A stretch of DNA of 64,000 nt, from NCBI GenBank assembly GCA_904396495.1, contig CAJFOJ010000067.1, positions 47,658 to 111,657 on the forward strand. The letters run 5' to 3'. The position numbers and the translations under genes were made by a program. This document shows positions 41,306 to 50,972 of the stretch, piece after piece. Each line of letters opens with the position of its first letter. Within the stretch, counting starts at the first letter, position 1. The notes under the pieces were generated by a model that had not been told where the DNA came from, made no database searches, and saw only the letters and a program-made list of their open reading frames with translations. The stretch is from an uncultured Oscillospiraceae bacterium (GTDB lineage Bacteria; Bacillota; Clostridia; Oscillospirales; Ruminococcaceae).

Positions 41306-41561
41306 CCTCCAACCCGTTACCCCTCGTCAGGTGGTTATTCATCTATTATACTTCCCTTTCCCACTAATTACAACAAATTCTTTTTTCGGTTGTTTCCAGG
41401 AAATGTTAGAAAAAATTTCCCCGGATGGTTTCAAGGGAAAATCCATATTCTTTCACCCTTCTTTAGAAAAAACGGCCCGTTCACAAAATCCCCGTTGAAT
41501 CGGGGGAGGCTTCCGGCTATAATAAGCCTGGAAGACATTCGACAAAACAAAGGAGGAATCT

Positions 41562-42545
41562 TTGATGCTACAAATCGCCATGCTCAGCTTTTGGCACGTC
41601 CACGCCGAAGAATACGCCAACACGGTAAACCGTTCCGGCATCGCCAAGGTGGCGGCCGTCTGGGATGAAATTCCCTCCCGCGGCAAGGAGTGGGCGGAGA
41701 AGCTAAACGCCCGCTTTGTGGACAATCTTGAAAAAGTGCTCGCCGATCCCGGCATCGACGGGGTTTTGATCTGCTCCCCCACCTCGATGCACAGGGAGAT
41801 TATGGTGAAAGCCGCCCGCGCCAACAAGCACATCTTCACCGAAAAGGTCATGGCCTTGACCGAAGCAGACGCCTTGGAAATCGCCTCGGCCGTCCAGGAA
41901 AGCGGGGTCATCTTCTCCATCTCCTACCCTCACCGCACCATGGCCTGCAACCTCTTCGCCAAGCAGGCGTTGGACAGCGGCCTCATCGGCAAGCCCACTC
42001 TCCTTCGGTTCCGGAATGCCCACGACGGCAGCGTGGCCGGATGGCTCCCGCCCCATTTTTACAACAAGGAGCAATGCGGAGGCGGGGCGATGATCGATTT
42101 GGGCGCCCACGGGATGTACCTGTCCGCTTGGCTGCTGGGAGAACCCAAGTCCATCCAGTCCACCTTTACAAACGTCCTCCCCGCAGAGGTGGAGGATAAC
42201 GCCATCTCGGTCATCGAGTTTCAAAACGGCGCCATCGCCATCAACGAAACCGGCTTTGTCACCCCCCGCTCCCCCGTTTCGCTGGAGCTTTACGGCACCG
42301 AGGGAAGCCTCCTCATCCGGGACGGAGAGGTGGTGGTAAACGCCCCCAAAGCGGAAAACGGACTTGTGGGCTTGATAAAGGTGTCCTCCCTGCCTGAGCC
42401 CCTGCTGGGCGCCATCCCCTCCTGGCTTCAGGAAATCGCCGGGACCGGAAAGGCCCTGTTCACCCTGGAGGACGCCATCACCCTCACAAAGCTCATGGAT
42501 GGGGCCTACCGCTCCCACCGGGAGGGGAAAAAAGTATTCTTTTAA
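41562..42545 (+). CDS. Gfo/Idh/MocA-family oxidoreductase
   Basis: HVHAEEYANTVNRSGIAKVAAVWDE, VLICSPTSMHREIMVKAARANKHIFTEKVMALT. Confidence 0.88.
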   Translation: MMLQIAMLSFWHVHAEEYANTVNRSGIAKVAAVWDEIPSRGKEWAEKLNARFVDNLEKVLADPGIDGVLICSPTSMHREIMVKAARANKHIFTEKVMALTEADALEIASAVQESGVIFSISYPHRTMACNLFAKQALDSGLIGKPTLLRFRNAHDGSVAGWLPPHFYNKEQCGGGAMIDLGAHGMYLSAWLLGEPKSIQSTFTNVLPAEVEDNAISVIEFQNGAIAINETGFVTPRSPVSLELYGTEGSLLIRDGEVVVNAPKAENGLVGLIKVSSLPEPLLGAIPSWLQEIAGTGKALFTLEDAITLTKLMDGAYRSHREGKKVFF

Positions 42546-42584
42546 GCGGGGGCCTTGTTTTGGCCCGCCTCAATAGGGAGGCTG

Positions 42585-42766
42585 TGGTATAATTAACCCA
42601 GCTATGTAGGTTTTCTCGGAAAACCTACAGCCGCAGTTGATGCGGCTGGTAAAATGCAGGCATTTTATTGCTGGGTTTCTTTTATCATAAAAGCCGGTCG
42701 TTGCACGACCGAGAAAGCCGCTTTGCGGCTTGCTGTCTGCTTGCGCAGACAATTTGATGGTATCAT
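42585..42766 (+). repeat. 182-nt multi-hairpin repeat, copy R1
   Basis: Seven consecutive short hairpins; aligns along its length to the reverse complement of 49750-49931. Confidence 0.92.
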
Positions 42767-42901
42767 ATCCACGGGTGACACAGGTTGGGTGTCCGGCGAC
42801 TTTGGCGTGGATCATGGCCGCCGTAAAATTGTGGCGCCCTCAGGGCCATCCCTCAATCCAACAGGCCGGAGTGTCCCGGCCGGAAAGCAACGGTATCACC
42901 T

Positions 42902-44695
42902 ATGAAACAAAACTTATATGAAACCCTCATCCAAAAAAATGCACACCGCCTATCTGCCCTGCAGCGAAAGCTGAGTTTATTAAGCTTTGGCAGGATTACA
43001 TCTTTCCTCCTCTTTTTGGGCGGTATGCTGTTTGGATATTTCACCCACCCCGGCTTCTATTTCGCAGGTTGGGCGTCCTTTGCCGTTTTTGTGGCCTTAA
43101 TATGGGCTCACAGCAGGAAAAAAGAAGAGGAACGGGGCCTGTTGGCAGAGAGGCAGGCCCTTCAGGGAATGCTGGACAGGAAATCCGGCGCATGGCGGCA
43201 GTTTCCCGACGACGGAGCCGAGTTTTTAGGGGAAACCTGCCCGCCACGGGGTAAGGATTTGGATTTGTTTTCAAAAAACTCCCTCTATCAATACCTTTGC
43301 CGCTGCCATACAAGCTATGGGCGGCGGGCGCTGGCGGATCGGCTGCGCTCGGATGCCCCCGGCCGGGAACAGATCCTCCAAAACCAGCAGGCGGTCAGAG
43401 AGCTCGCCCAAAGGGAGGAATTCTCCCTTGCGCTGGAGGCCCTGGGGATTTTGATGGAACAGCGCTCCCGGAAAACAGACGGCGAAACCATAGAAGCCTT
43501 TCTCTCCCTGTCCAAAGAGAAACCTCCCACCCTGCCGGTATTTTGGAGGGTGGGGATGTGGCTGCTCCCCTTTGTCACCCTCTTTTTCCTCATTTCCGCC
43601 ATTATTGGGGTGTATCCTTCGGTCAATTTAGGGCTGGGGTTCATGAGTGTGCTGCTGCAGCTGCTTGCGGCAGGCATTTGCTGGAACCAGAACAACCGGA
43701 TTTTGGCGCCCCTTTTGGACTTTGCGGGGAGCGTCGGCCCCTACCGCGCCATTTTCGAGAAAATACAATCGGAGGATTTCCGCAGCGAAAAGCTCTCAAA
43801 GCTGCAACAGGAGCTGAGCGGCGCCGCCGGGGCTTTAAAGGCCCTGGCTTCGGTGGCGACAGCGGTGGAAGCCCGGAAAAACCCTTTTGGCTTCCTCTTT
43901 CTGGGCGGGCTTTTGATGTGGGACTTTCACTGCGCCGACCGCTTTTGCGCCTGGACGGCCCAATACGGGGAGGGGCTTTCCCGCTGGCTCGCCGCGGTGG
44001 GGGAATTTGAGGCGGACATGAGCCTGGCGGTACCCGCCAACGTCCGGCGGGAATCGGCCTTCCCCTCCATCGAGGAAAACGGGCCCACCCTTCGGGGAGG
44101 CGGCCTCAAACACCCCCTTCTCCCCGAGGAAACGGCAGTGGGGAACAGCATCGGCCTCGGCGCCCAGACCTGCGTCATCACCGGCTCCAACATGTCGGGG
44201 AAAACCACCTTTTTGCGAAGCGTGGGGCTAAACCTCGTTCTCGCCTACGCCGGCGGGCCGGTAGCCGCCGCGTCCCTTACCGTCTCCCCCATGGCCCTGT
44301 TCACCTCCATGCGGGTGGAGGACGACGTCAGCGCGGGTATCTCCACCTTTTACGCTGAGCTGCTGCGCATCAAGGAGATGGTGGAGTTCAGCAGGACGGG
44401 GCGCCCCATGATCTGCCTCATCGACGAGATTTTTAAGGGCACCAACTCCGCCGACCGGATTTACGGGGCCACCGAAACCATCCGGCGGCTTTCGCTGCCC
44501 CACAGCATGATCTTGGTATCCACCCACGATTTTGAGCTCTGCAACCTGGAAAACGATCCCAAGGTCAAAGCGTTAAACTTCCATTTTTCCGAACAGTACA
44601 CCGACGGAGGCATCCAGTTCGACTATCAGATGTCCCCTGGCCGCTGCCGCACCACTAACGCCCAGTACCTTTTAAAAATGGCTGGGATTTTATAG
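42902..44695 (+). CDS. MutS-family ATPase with N-terminal TM segments
   Basis: Walker A TGSNMSGKTTFLRSVGLNLVLA, LIDEIFKGTNSADRIYGA, STHDFEL; N-terminal hydrophobic pair. Confidence 0.88.
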   Translation: MKQNLYETLIQKNAHRLSALQRKLSLLSFGRITSFLLFLGGMLFGYFTHPGFYFAGWASFAVFVALIWAHSRKKEEERGLLAERQALQGMLDRKSGAWRQFPDDGAEFLGETCPPRGKDLDLFSKNSLYQYLCRCHTSYGRRALADRLRSDAPGREQILQNQQAVRELAQREEFSLALEALGILMEQRSRKTDGETIEAFLSLSKEKPPTLPVFWRVGMWLLPFVTLFFLISAIIGVYPSVNLGLGFMSVLLQLLAAGICWNQNNRILAPLLDFAGSVGPYRAIFEKIQSEDFRSEKLSKLQQELSGAAGALKALASVATAVEARKNPFGFLFLGGLLMWDFHCADRFCAWTAQYGEGLSRWLAAVGEFEADMSLAVPANVRRESAFPSIEENGPTLRGGGLKHPLLPEETAVGNSIGLGAQTCVITGSNMSGKTTFLRSVGLNLVLAYAGGPVAAASLTVSPMALFTSMRVEDDVSAGISTFYAELLRIKEMVEFSRTGRPMICLIDEIFKGTNSADRIYGATETIRRLSLPHSMILVSTHDFELCNLENDPKVKALNFHFSEQYTDGGIQFDYQMSPGRCRTTNAQYLLKMAGIL

Positions 44696-44697
44696 CG

Positions 44698-44735
44698 AAA
44701 ACCGCCGCTTTTTATTTACAGGAGCGGCGGTTTGT
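44698..44735 (+). terminator. Intrinsic terminator
   Basis: aaaaccgccgctttttatttacaggagcggcggttt. Confidence 0.75.
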
Positions 44736-44781
44736 GTTATGCTGGAAAATAGTGCAAAATCAAGAAAGGAGCGCATCCATT

Positions 44782-45555
44782 ATGCCGCAATGGGACCCAC
44801 AGCAGTACCTTAAATTTAAAGAAGAGCGCACCCGCCCGGCTAAAGACCTGGCTTCCCGGCTGGCGGGGTTAACCCCACGCCGGGTTTTGGACGTGGGCTG
44901 TGGTCCCGGAAACAGCACCCATGTCCTTTGGGAGCAATTCCCTCAAGCGGAGATCACCGGCGTCGACTCCTCCAAAGAGATGGTGACGGAAGCTCGGAAG
45001 GCCCACCCCCATCTCCATTTTGTCCAGGCGGAGGCCCCGGACGGACTCGCGGTGCTCAAAAAGCCCTTTGACCTCGTCTTTTCCAACGCCTGCATTCAGT
45101 GGATTCCCGATCATCCCCGGCTTTTGCGGGCGCTGCTCGGCCTATTAAGCCCTGACGGCGTCTTGGCTGTCCAGACCCCTGTCAATCAGGACGAGCCCAT
45201 CCACCGCATCATTTCAGAGGTGGCATCCCGGGAAAAATGGAAGCCCTTTTTCCCAAACCCCAGGATTTTTTACAACCTGACAGAGGAGGGGTACTACGAC
45301 CTGTTCAGTGAAATTTCCTCCGGCTTTGAGATGTGGAAAACCATCTACTGCCATCAGCTCCCCTCCCGTGAGGCCATCCTCGACTGGTACCGGGGGACCG
45401 GCCTCCGCCCCTATCTCGCCTGCCTGCCAGATGGGAAAAAAGAAGAATTCGAGAGGGAAATCATGAGCTTGTTAAGCGAGGCCTACCCGATCCGCAAAAA
45501 CGGCGGCGTCCTCTTTCGGTTCCCCAGGCTGTTTTTCACCGCCCGCCCCAAATAA
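44782..45555 (+). CDS. tam: Trans-aconitate 2-methyltransferase-like SAM methyltransferase
   Basis: WDPQQYLKFKEERTRPAKDLASRL, VLDVGCGPGNSTHVLWEQFPQAEITGVDSS; start chosen at MPQWD. Confidence 0.88.
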   Translation: MPQWDPQQYLKFKEERTRPAKDLASRLAGLTPRRVLDVGCGPGNSTHVLWEQFPQAEITGVDSSKEMVTEARKAHPHLHFVQAEAPDGLAVLKKPFDLVFSNACIQWIPDHPRLLRALLGLLSPDGVLAVQTPVNQDEPIHRIISEVASREKWKPFFPNPRIFYNLTEEGYYDLFSEISSGFEMWKTIYCHQLPSREAILDWYRGTGLRPYLACLPDGKKEEFEREIMSLLSEAYPIRKNGGVLFRFPRLFFTARPK

Positions 45556-45589
45556 AATCATCCGCAGCGATAAAGGAGCAATTTAAAAT

Positions 45590-46783
45590 ATGCACATCAA
45601 AAATTACCGCCACACCATCAACGCAAGCTATCTGGGCTATATCACCCAGGCGGCCGTCAACAATTTGGCGCCCCTTCTGTTTCTCACCTTTCAAAAGAGC
45701 TACGGCATCTCGCTGGAGCAAATCGGCTTTCTCATCACCTTGAATTTTGGCGTCCAGCTCTTTGTGGATCTAATCGCTGCAAAGTTTATAGACCGGATCG
45801 GATACCGCATCCCCATCGTGGCCGCCCACATTTTCTGTGGAGCGGGCCTCGTCGGGTTGGGTACGCTGCCCGAGCTTTTCCCCTCCCCCTACCTGGGGTT
45901 GCTTGTCAGCATCGTGCTCTACGCCGTCGGCGGCGGCCTCATCGAGGTGCTCATCAGCCCCATTGTGGAGGCCTGCCCCACCGAGAATAAGTCCTCCGAA
46001 ATGAGCCTGCTCCACTCGTTCTACTGCTGGGGCCATGTGGCAGTGGTGTTGCTGTCCACCTTGTTTTTTCAGACGGCCGGCATCGAGAACTGGCCGTTAC
46101 TGAGCTTTCTCTGGGCCCTTGTCCCCCTGGGAAACGCCGTTTACTTCTGTTTTGTCCCCATCCGCCCCTTAGTGGAGGAACAGCACCGCTCCCTGTCCAT
46201 CCGGGAGCTCTTTTCCCTCAAGACCTTCTGGGTGCTGGCCCTGTTGATGGTCTGTGCCGGGGCGTCGGAACAGGCCATGTCCCAGTGGGCGTCGGCCTTT
46301 GCGGAATCCGGCCTGCACGTCTCGAAAACGGTGGGGGATTTGCTGGGGCCCTGCCTGTTCGCGGTGCTGATGGGCACAAGCAGGCTCCTCTACGCCAAGT
46401 TCAGCCACCTGATCTCCTTGCAGAAAGGCCTGGTGTTAAGCGGGATTTTGTGCTTACTGAGCTATCTTTTGACCTTGTTTTCCCCGATCCCCCTACTGTC
46501 GCTGCTGGGCTGCGGCCTCTGCGGGTTCTCGGTGGGGATGCTCTGGCCGGGAACTTTCAGTTTGGCGTCCATCCACTGCCCGGCGGGCGGCACCGCCATG
46601 TTCGCCTTGCTGGCGCTGGCGGGGGACATCGGCTGCCTCAGCGGACCCGGCGCCGTGGGGATCGCCTCCGATTGGTTCGGCGGCAGCATCAAGGGCGGGC
46701 TGCTCATCGCCATCATTTTCCCCGCCTTGTTGGTGATCGGGGTGAAGCTGCTGCAAAAGGGCGCTGCGCGCACCAACCAATAA
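45590..46783 (+). CDS. MFS transporter
   Basis: 12-TM-like ORF; NFGVQLFVDLIAAKFIDRIGYR. Confidence 0.88.
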   Translation: MHIKNYRHTINASYLGYITQAAVNNLAPLLFLTFQKSYGISLEQIGFLITLNFGVQLFVDLIAAKFIDRIGYRIPIVAAHIFCGAGLVGLGTLPELFPSPYLGLLVSIVLYAVGGGLIEVLISPIVEACPTENKSSEMSLLHSFYCWGHVAVVLLSTLFFQTAGIENWPLLSFLWALVPLGNAVYFCFVPIRPLVEEQHRSLSIRELFSLKTFWVLALLMVCAGASEQAMSQWASAFAESGLHVSKTVGDLLGPCLFAVLMGTSRLLYAKFSHLISLQKGLVLSGILCLLSYLLTLFSPIPLLSLLGCGLCGFSVGMLWPGTFSLASIHCPAGGTAMFALLALAGDIGCLSGPGAVGIASDWFGGSIKGGLLIAIIFPALLVIGVKLLQKGAARTNQ

Positions 46784-46790
46784 ACGACAA

Positions 46791-46820
46791 AACACCGGCT
46801 TTGACAGCCGGTGTTTTTTT
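46791..46820. terminator. Intrinsic terminator
   Basis: aacaccggctttgacagccggtgttttttt. Confidence 0.85.
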
Positions 46821-46844
46821 GGGGGTAATCCCTTCAGAAAGACA

Positions 46845-47255
46845 TCATGGCCGGAACCGGTAACCCTTTCGTTCCAAGGCCGCCGCCGCTTTAGCCCACT
46901 GTTCCCCTTTCACCCACACATAGTCGGTGTCATAGGTGGAAATCACGAAAATGCCGATACCCTCCGCCGCGAGGACAGAGGATATCCCCGACAAAACTCC
47001 GATCAGGGAAAAGTCAAGCGTCCCCGCAACGCGAAATCCCCGCCATCCGTCTTCCCTTTTCTCACAATCGAGAGAGCTGCAAAGTCCGGTGGGGCAAACC
47101 GCGGAAAGCTCCCCATCCGTTTTGCCGACGAACAAATAGGGCGCCGTCAGGTCCAGCCTCGCCAAGCTCCAAAGCCGGCAAACCGACCACTCTCCGTCCA
47201 GACGTTCCAATTCCATCCTCTCGCCTCTCCATAAAAACCCGTAAAATGAGCTCAT
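46845..47255 (-). CDS. ACT-domain (CASTOR-type) protein
   Basis: C-terminal FSLIGVLSGISSVLAAEGIGIFVISTYDTDYVWVK. Confidence 0.8.
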   Translation of the reverse strand: MSSFYGFLWRGERMELERLDGEWSVCRLWSLARLDLTAPYLFVGKTDGELSAVCPTGLCSSLDCEKREDGWRGFRVAGTLDFSLIGVLSGISSVLAAEGIGIFVISTYDTDYVWVKGEQWAKAAAALERKGYRFRP

Positions 47256-47306
47256 ATCCTTCCAAAAAGCCGTACAGGCGTCCCGCTCACAACAATAGAC
47301 GCCGTT

Positions 47307-49625
47307 TCACTGGCCAGGCGCGGGCTTTTGGGTGTTGTCCTCTTTGGGAAGATCGAGGAGCCTTTCAAAGTCGGGGATTCCCATCGGCTTTGCAAAGACA
47401 AAACCCTGCACCATGTCGCAGCCGATCTTTGCCAAAAAATCCACCTGTTTAATGGTCTCCACCCCTTCGGCGACGGTCTTGATGCCCAGCTTTTGCGCCA
47501 GTTCCACCACGCTCTGGATGACGGATTGCCCGCGGGAAGCGTCGCTCCTGCTCCCGAAGACAAAAAAGTCCCGATCCAGCTTGATGGCGTCCACCGGCAT
47601 TTCCTTTAAGACGTTTAAGGAGGAATACCCGCTGCCAAAGTCGTCCATCGAGCAGCTAAACCCCGCCTCGTGGATTTTTTCGATTACCGACATCAGCGGG
47701 TCAAAGTTTTCAAACATGATGGATTCTGTCAGCTCGAATTCCAACAACTGCGGGGGGACCCGGTACCTTTCACAGATTTGCTGGTAGGGCTTTAGAAAAT
47801 CCGGGTCGGGCAGGTGGGCCCGCGAGAGGTTCACCGAAATGGGGGGCACCTTTCGCCCCTCGTCCAGCCACCGTCGCACCGTCTTTGCCACCTCTTCGAA
47901 GACAAAGAGGTCGAGCTTCAGGATAAACCCGTTTCGCTCGAAAACCGGGATAAACTGATCCGGCCGGATGAGCCCCTGCTCCGGGTCGTTCCAGCGCACC
48001 AGCGCCTCAGCGCCGGCGACGGTTTGATGGGAAAGCTCGTATTTGGGCTGGAGGCAGACAAAAAACTCCCGGTTTTTGAGGGCTGTATCCATTTTATTCT
48101 CGATGCTTTTTTCCATGAGAAGGGCGGCGCGGCTCCCGTCCTCATAAAAGGCAAAGGATGCCTGGGGGTTGACGCCGGCCTTTTTGCTCTGCCGCGCGAT
48201 GTTGGCCCGCTCCTGCATGGCATAGAGGGGGGCGCTGGGGTCGTCGATGATGAAAAAGCCCTGGGTAAAGGTCAGCCAGTATTTTTGGACTTTGCCCTCG
48301 TTGAACCGGTTGAGATGGTGATAAAACTCCTGCACCCTTTGGGCAATCTCCTCCTCCGAGGTAAAATGCAAAAGCACGTTAAAATTGTCGGTGGTGACGC
48401 GGCAAACCAGCTCTCCGGGGCGCAGCAGCTCCCGGATGGTGTCGTAGACATACTGCAGGGTCTTGTCCCCGGCCTCCCGGCCGTACATGTCGTTGATGAG
48501 CTTGAATTTTTCTAAGTTTAAGTGGCCCAAAACATATTCCGAGCTGTGGGCATGTTTAAATATTTCCCTGGTCTGCATGTCAAAGCTGTGCCAGTTGGGT
48601 CCGTTGGTCACTTCGTCGGTATAGGCCATTCTCTCCAGCTTTTTCCGGTTTATGTTCTGATTCCAGATCAGCGCCACAATCAGTATGAGGAAGAGCAGGG
48701 TAATCATCACGCCGATCACCGCAGTACTTTGGACAAAATACCCCGTTTTGTTGTTGATGACGCTGGTCGGAACAATGGTCAGAAGATACCAGCCCTCGGT
48801 TGACAGGGGCATATAGCACATCCGGCCCTCATTGTCTCCCTGCATCAGGCCGATCAACCCGGAGCGGCCATTTGCCATATCCTGCTGAAGTTTATCTAAG
48901 CTCTGTTTGCCGACCACTACATACCCGCTCTGCTTTAAGGCTTCAAAATAATTATCGTAAGGGCCGATGGCGTAGGGGTGCTCCGATTGGACAATGGCGG
49001 TGCCGTCCGCCTGCACCAGTTGGACGTACCCTGCGCCGCCAAAGGTGGTCACATCGAGGGAATTGCGCAGGCTCTCAAGATTCTGGATTGCCCCGGAAAC
49101 GCCGATTACCTCCTTCCCCGACTGGTCGTAGATGGGGGCGGCATAGACGATCCGGGTCTCCCCTTCGTAGGGAATCGCCGCGATCACGCTCTCTCCCTTC
49201 ATCACCCGGGGGAAAAAGCTCTCATTGGCCACACTCCCCACCCCGCCGTCGGAAAATAGGCAGAGGCCGGTCCCATCCGAGAGGAAAATCCGCTCATAGC
49301 CGTACCGCATGGATTCCGTTGCGATGTATTGGGTGATCTTCTCCTGCTTTACGTCTTCCATCTCCCGGAGGAACAGAGCGATACTCTCTAAGTTTTTCAG
49401 GTTGGCTCCAACCTGGTTGTCCACCACTACCGAAAGCTGCTGGGCGATCTCAACCAAATTGGAATCCGTCTCCTCCTGGAGGGTGTCTTTTAGTTTGTTG
49501 ACATAAAAGAAACTGGCTCCGGCAATCATGCAGACAAAAAACACTGCCGCCACAATCATGAGGAGCAGGCTGGAAGCGTTCTTCCGCTTTGGTCGAAATT
49601 CCTTGCTTTTTTTCATCTCATTCAC
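47307..49625 (-). CDS. Cache-degenerate GGDEF-EAL membrane protein (c-di-GMP phosphodiesterase candidate)
   Basis: N-terminal TM plus periplasmic sensor; GGDEF position reads RVTTDNF; EAL motifs intact (EALVRW, SVNLSR, MDDFGSGYSSL, AEGVE). Confidence 0.9.
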   Translation of the reverse strand: MNEMKKSKEFRPKRKNASSLLLMIVAAVFFVCMIAGASFFYVNKLKDTLQEETDSNLVEIAQQLSVVVDNQVGANLKNLESIALFLREMEDVKQEKITQYIATESMRYGYERIFLSDGTGLCLFSDGGVGSVANESFFPRVMKGESVIAAIPYEGETRIVYAAPIYDQSGKEVIGVSGAIQNLESLRNSLDVTTFGGAGYVQLVQADGTAIVQSEHPYAIGPYDNYFEALKQSGYVVVGKQSLDKLQQDMANGRSGLIGLMQGDNEGRMCYMPLSTEGWYLLTIVPTSVINNKTGYFVQSTAVIGVMITLLFLILIVALIWNQNINRKKLERMAYTDEVTNGPNWHSFDMQTREIFKHAHSSEYVLGHLNLEKFKLINDMYGREAGDKTLQYVYDTIRELLRPGELVCRVTTDNFNVLLHFTSEEEIAQRVQEFYHHLNRFNEGKVQKYWLTFTQGFFIIDDPSAPLYAMQERANIARQSKKAGVNPQASFAFYEDGSRAALLMEKSIENKMDTALKNREFFVCLQPKYELSHQTVAGAEALVRWNDPEQGLIRPDQFIPVFERNGFILKLDLFVFEEVAKTVRRWLDEGRKVPPISVNLSRAHLPDPDFLKPYQQICERYRVPPQLLEFELTESIMFENFDPLMSVIEKIHEAGFSCSMDDFGSGYSSLNVLKEMPVDAIKLDRDFFVFGSRSDASRGQSVIQSVVELAQKLGIKTVAEGVETIKQVDFLAKIGCDMVQGFVFAKPMGIPDFERLLDLPKEDNTQKPAPGQ

Positions 49626-49749
49626 CCTTTGCGGTAAATTCGCGTCAAGTGGCCGCAGCCAGTTTTTAAGTACGATTTGTTAAACGAAAGTTCCCGGCGT
49701 CAAAAGCGCGAGAATATGGAAAGCCGTACTTTATGCGACTGCTGGGTTT

Positions 49750-49931
49750 ATTATACCATCAATTCGCCCGCTTGAGCGGGCTGAAAGACGCAAAGCGGCT
49801 TTCTCGGTCGTGCAACAACCGGCTTTGATGATAAAAGAAACCCAGCGGTAAAATGCCCGCATTTTACCAGCCGCATCAAATGCGGCTGTAGGTTTTCCGA
49901 GAAAACCTACATAGCTGGGTTTATTATACCA
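49750..49931 (-). repeat. 182-nt multi-hairpin repeat, copy R2
   Basis: Inverted copy of 42585-42766; extended -10-like head TGGTATAATAAACCCAGC on minus strand. Confidence 0.92.
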
Positions 49932-50050
49932 CCCCTCAAGCTCAAAAGCAATTTTTATATCATATATGGACGTTTTTTCTAAGTCTAAGCCGATTTTTAC
50001 AGAAAATGGGCTGTTATCTGCCTGAGACAGACAACAGCCCATTCTGGTCA

Positions 50051-50398
50051 CTAGGATTCAAAAAGCTTTTCCCTTTCGTCCACTTCCTCGATGCCCCCGA
50101 TGTTGATCGGCTCGGTAAAACCCATCTTCATCAGGATGGCGCAGGCCTGCGCGCTGCGGGCCCCGGTGCGGCAATAGACAAAGAGCCGGCGGTCTTTATC
50201 GCCGATTTTTTTCTCCGCCTGCTCCAATTGGGAGAGGGGGATATTGATGCTCCCTTTGAGGTGGCCCTTCTCGTATTCATAAGGCAATCGCACATCCAAC
50301 AGGGTGATCTGATCCTCCCGCTCCTTTAATTTCTCCAGCGCCTCCTTCATGGGGATCGACTGGATTTTCGCGTGAAAATAGCCCAATCCGCTGTGCAT
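50051..50398 (-). CDS. Rhodanese-like domain protein
   Basis: ITLLDVRLPYEYEKGHLKGSINIPL...RRLFVYCRTGARSAQA. Confidence 0.92.
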   Translation of the reverse strand: MHSGLGYFHAKIQSIPMKEALEKLKEREDQITLLDVRLPYEYEKGHLKGSINIPLSQLEQAEKKIGDKDRRLFVYCRTGARSAQACAILMKMGFTEPINIGGIEEVDEREKLFES

Positions 50399-50441
50399 AC
50401 CATCATCCTCTCTTATAGGCTGGAAATAGTATGCCCAAAAG

Positions 50442-50972
50442 CTATTTGTTCACTCCGATCTCCTTTAAAAAACCGCTGAAAATATCCCGGTGTACCAGTT
50501 CGTCCCGCGCCAGCCGGCGAAGCATCGCCGAGACATGGGCGTCCTTGATGAGCTGGGCATGCTTGAGATAACCGTCGGCGGCGGACTGCTCGCTTACAAC
50601 ATCATAGCTTAAAATTTGCCGGACGCCCTTGTTGTAATTGACCATGTTCCCGTTCCACACCACCGGGCTGTGGCCGGAAACATACAGGCATTTGGGATCC
50701 CCGCCCAGCTTCCGGATGAGCTGCCCCAAAATGTTTAGATGGTGCATTTCCACTTTGGCGATCCGGCTTAAAATAGTGCGCAGCGGCTCGTTGGCTTCAT
50801 CCAGCACCCAATGCTGGTAGAGGTATCCGTAGATCGCCGACATCTCCCCCCAGGACGAAGCTAAATCCCGCCCCAAAAGCTGGGCGTAATGGTGGTTTTT
50901 CCCCTCCACTGCAATGGGCGGATAAGGCTCCGGCGCCGTGACCGGGATTTTTTTCGCTTGTTCTTGATTCAT
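50442..50972 (-). CDS. Ferritin-like domain protein
   Basis: ELLGRDLASSWGEMSAIYGYLYQHW-type helix, KVEMHHLNILGQLIRKLGGDP, LARDELVHRDIF; start at MNQEQAKK. Confidence 0.78.
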   Translation of the reverse strand: MNQEQAKKIPVTAPEPYPPIAVEGKNHHYAQLLGRDLASSWGEMSAIYGYLYQHWVLDEANEPLRTILSRIAKVEMHHLNILGQLIRKLGGDPKCLYVSGHSPVVWNGNMVNYNKGVRQILSYDVVSEQSAADGYLKHAQLIKDAHVSAMLRRLARDELVHRDIFSGFLKEIGVNK

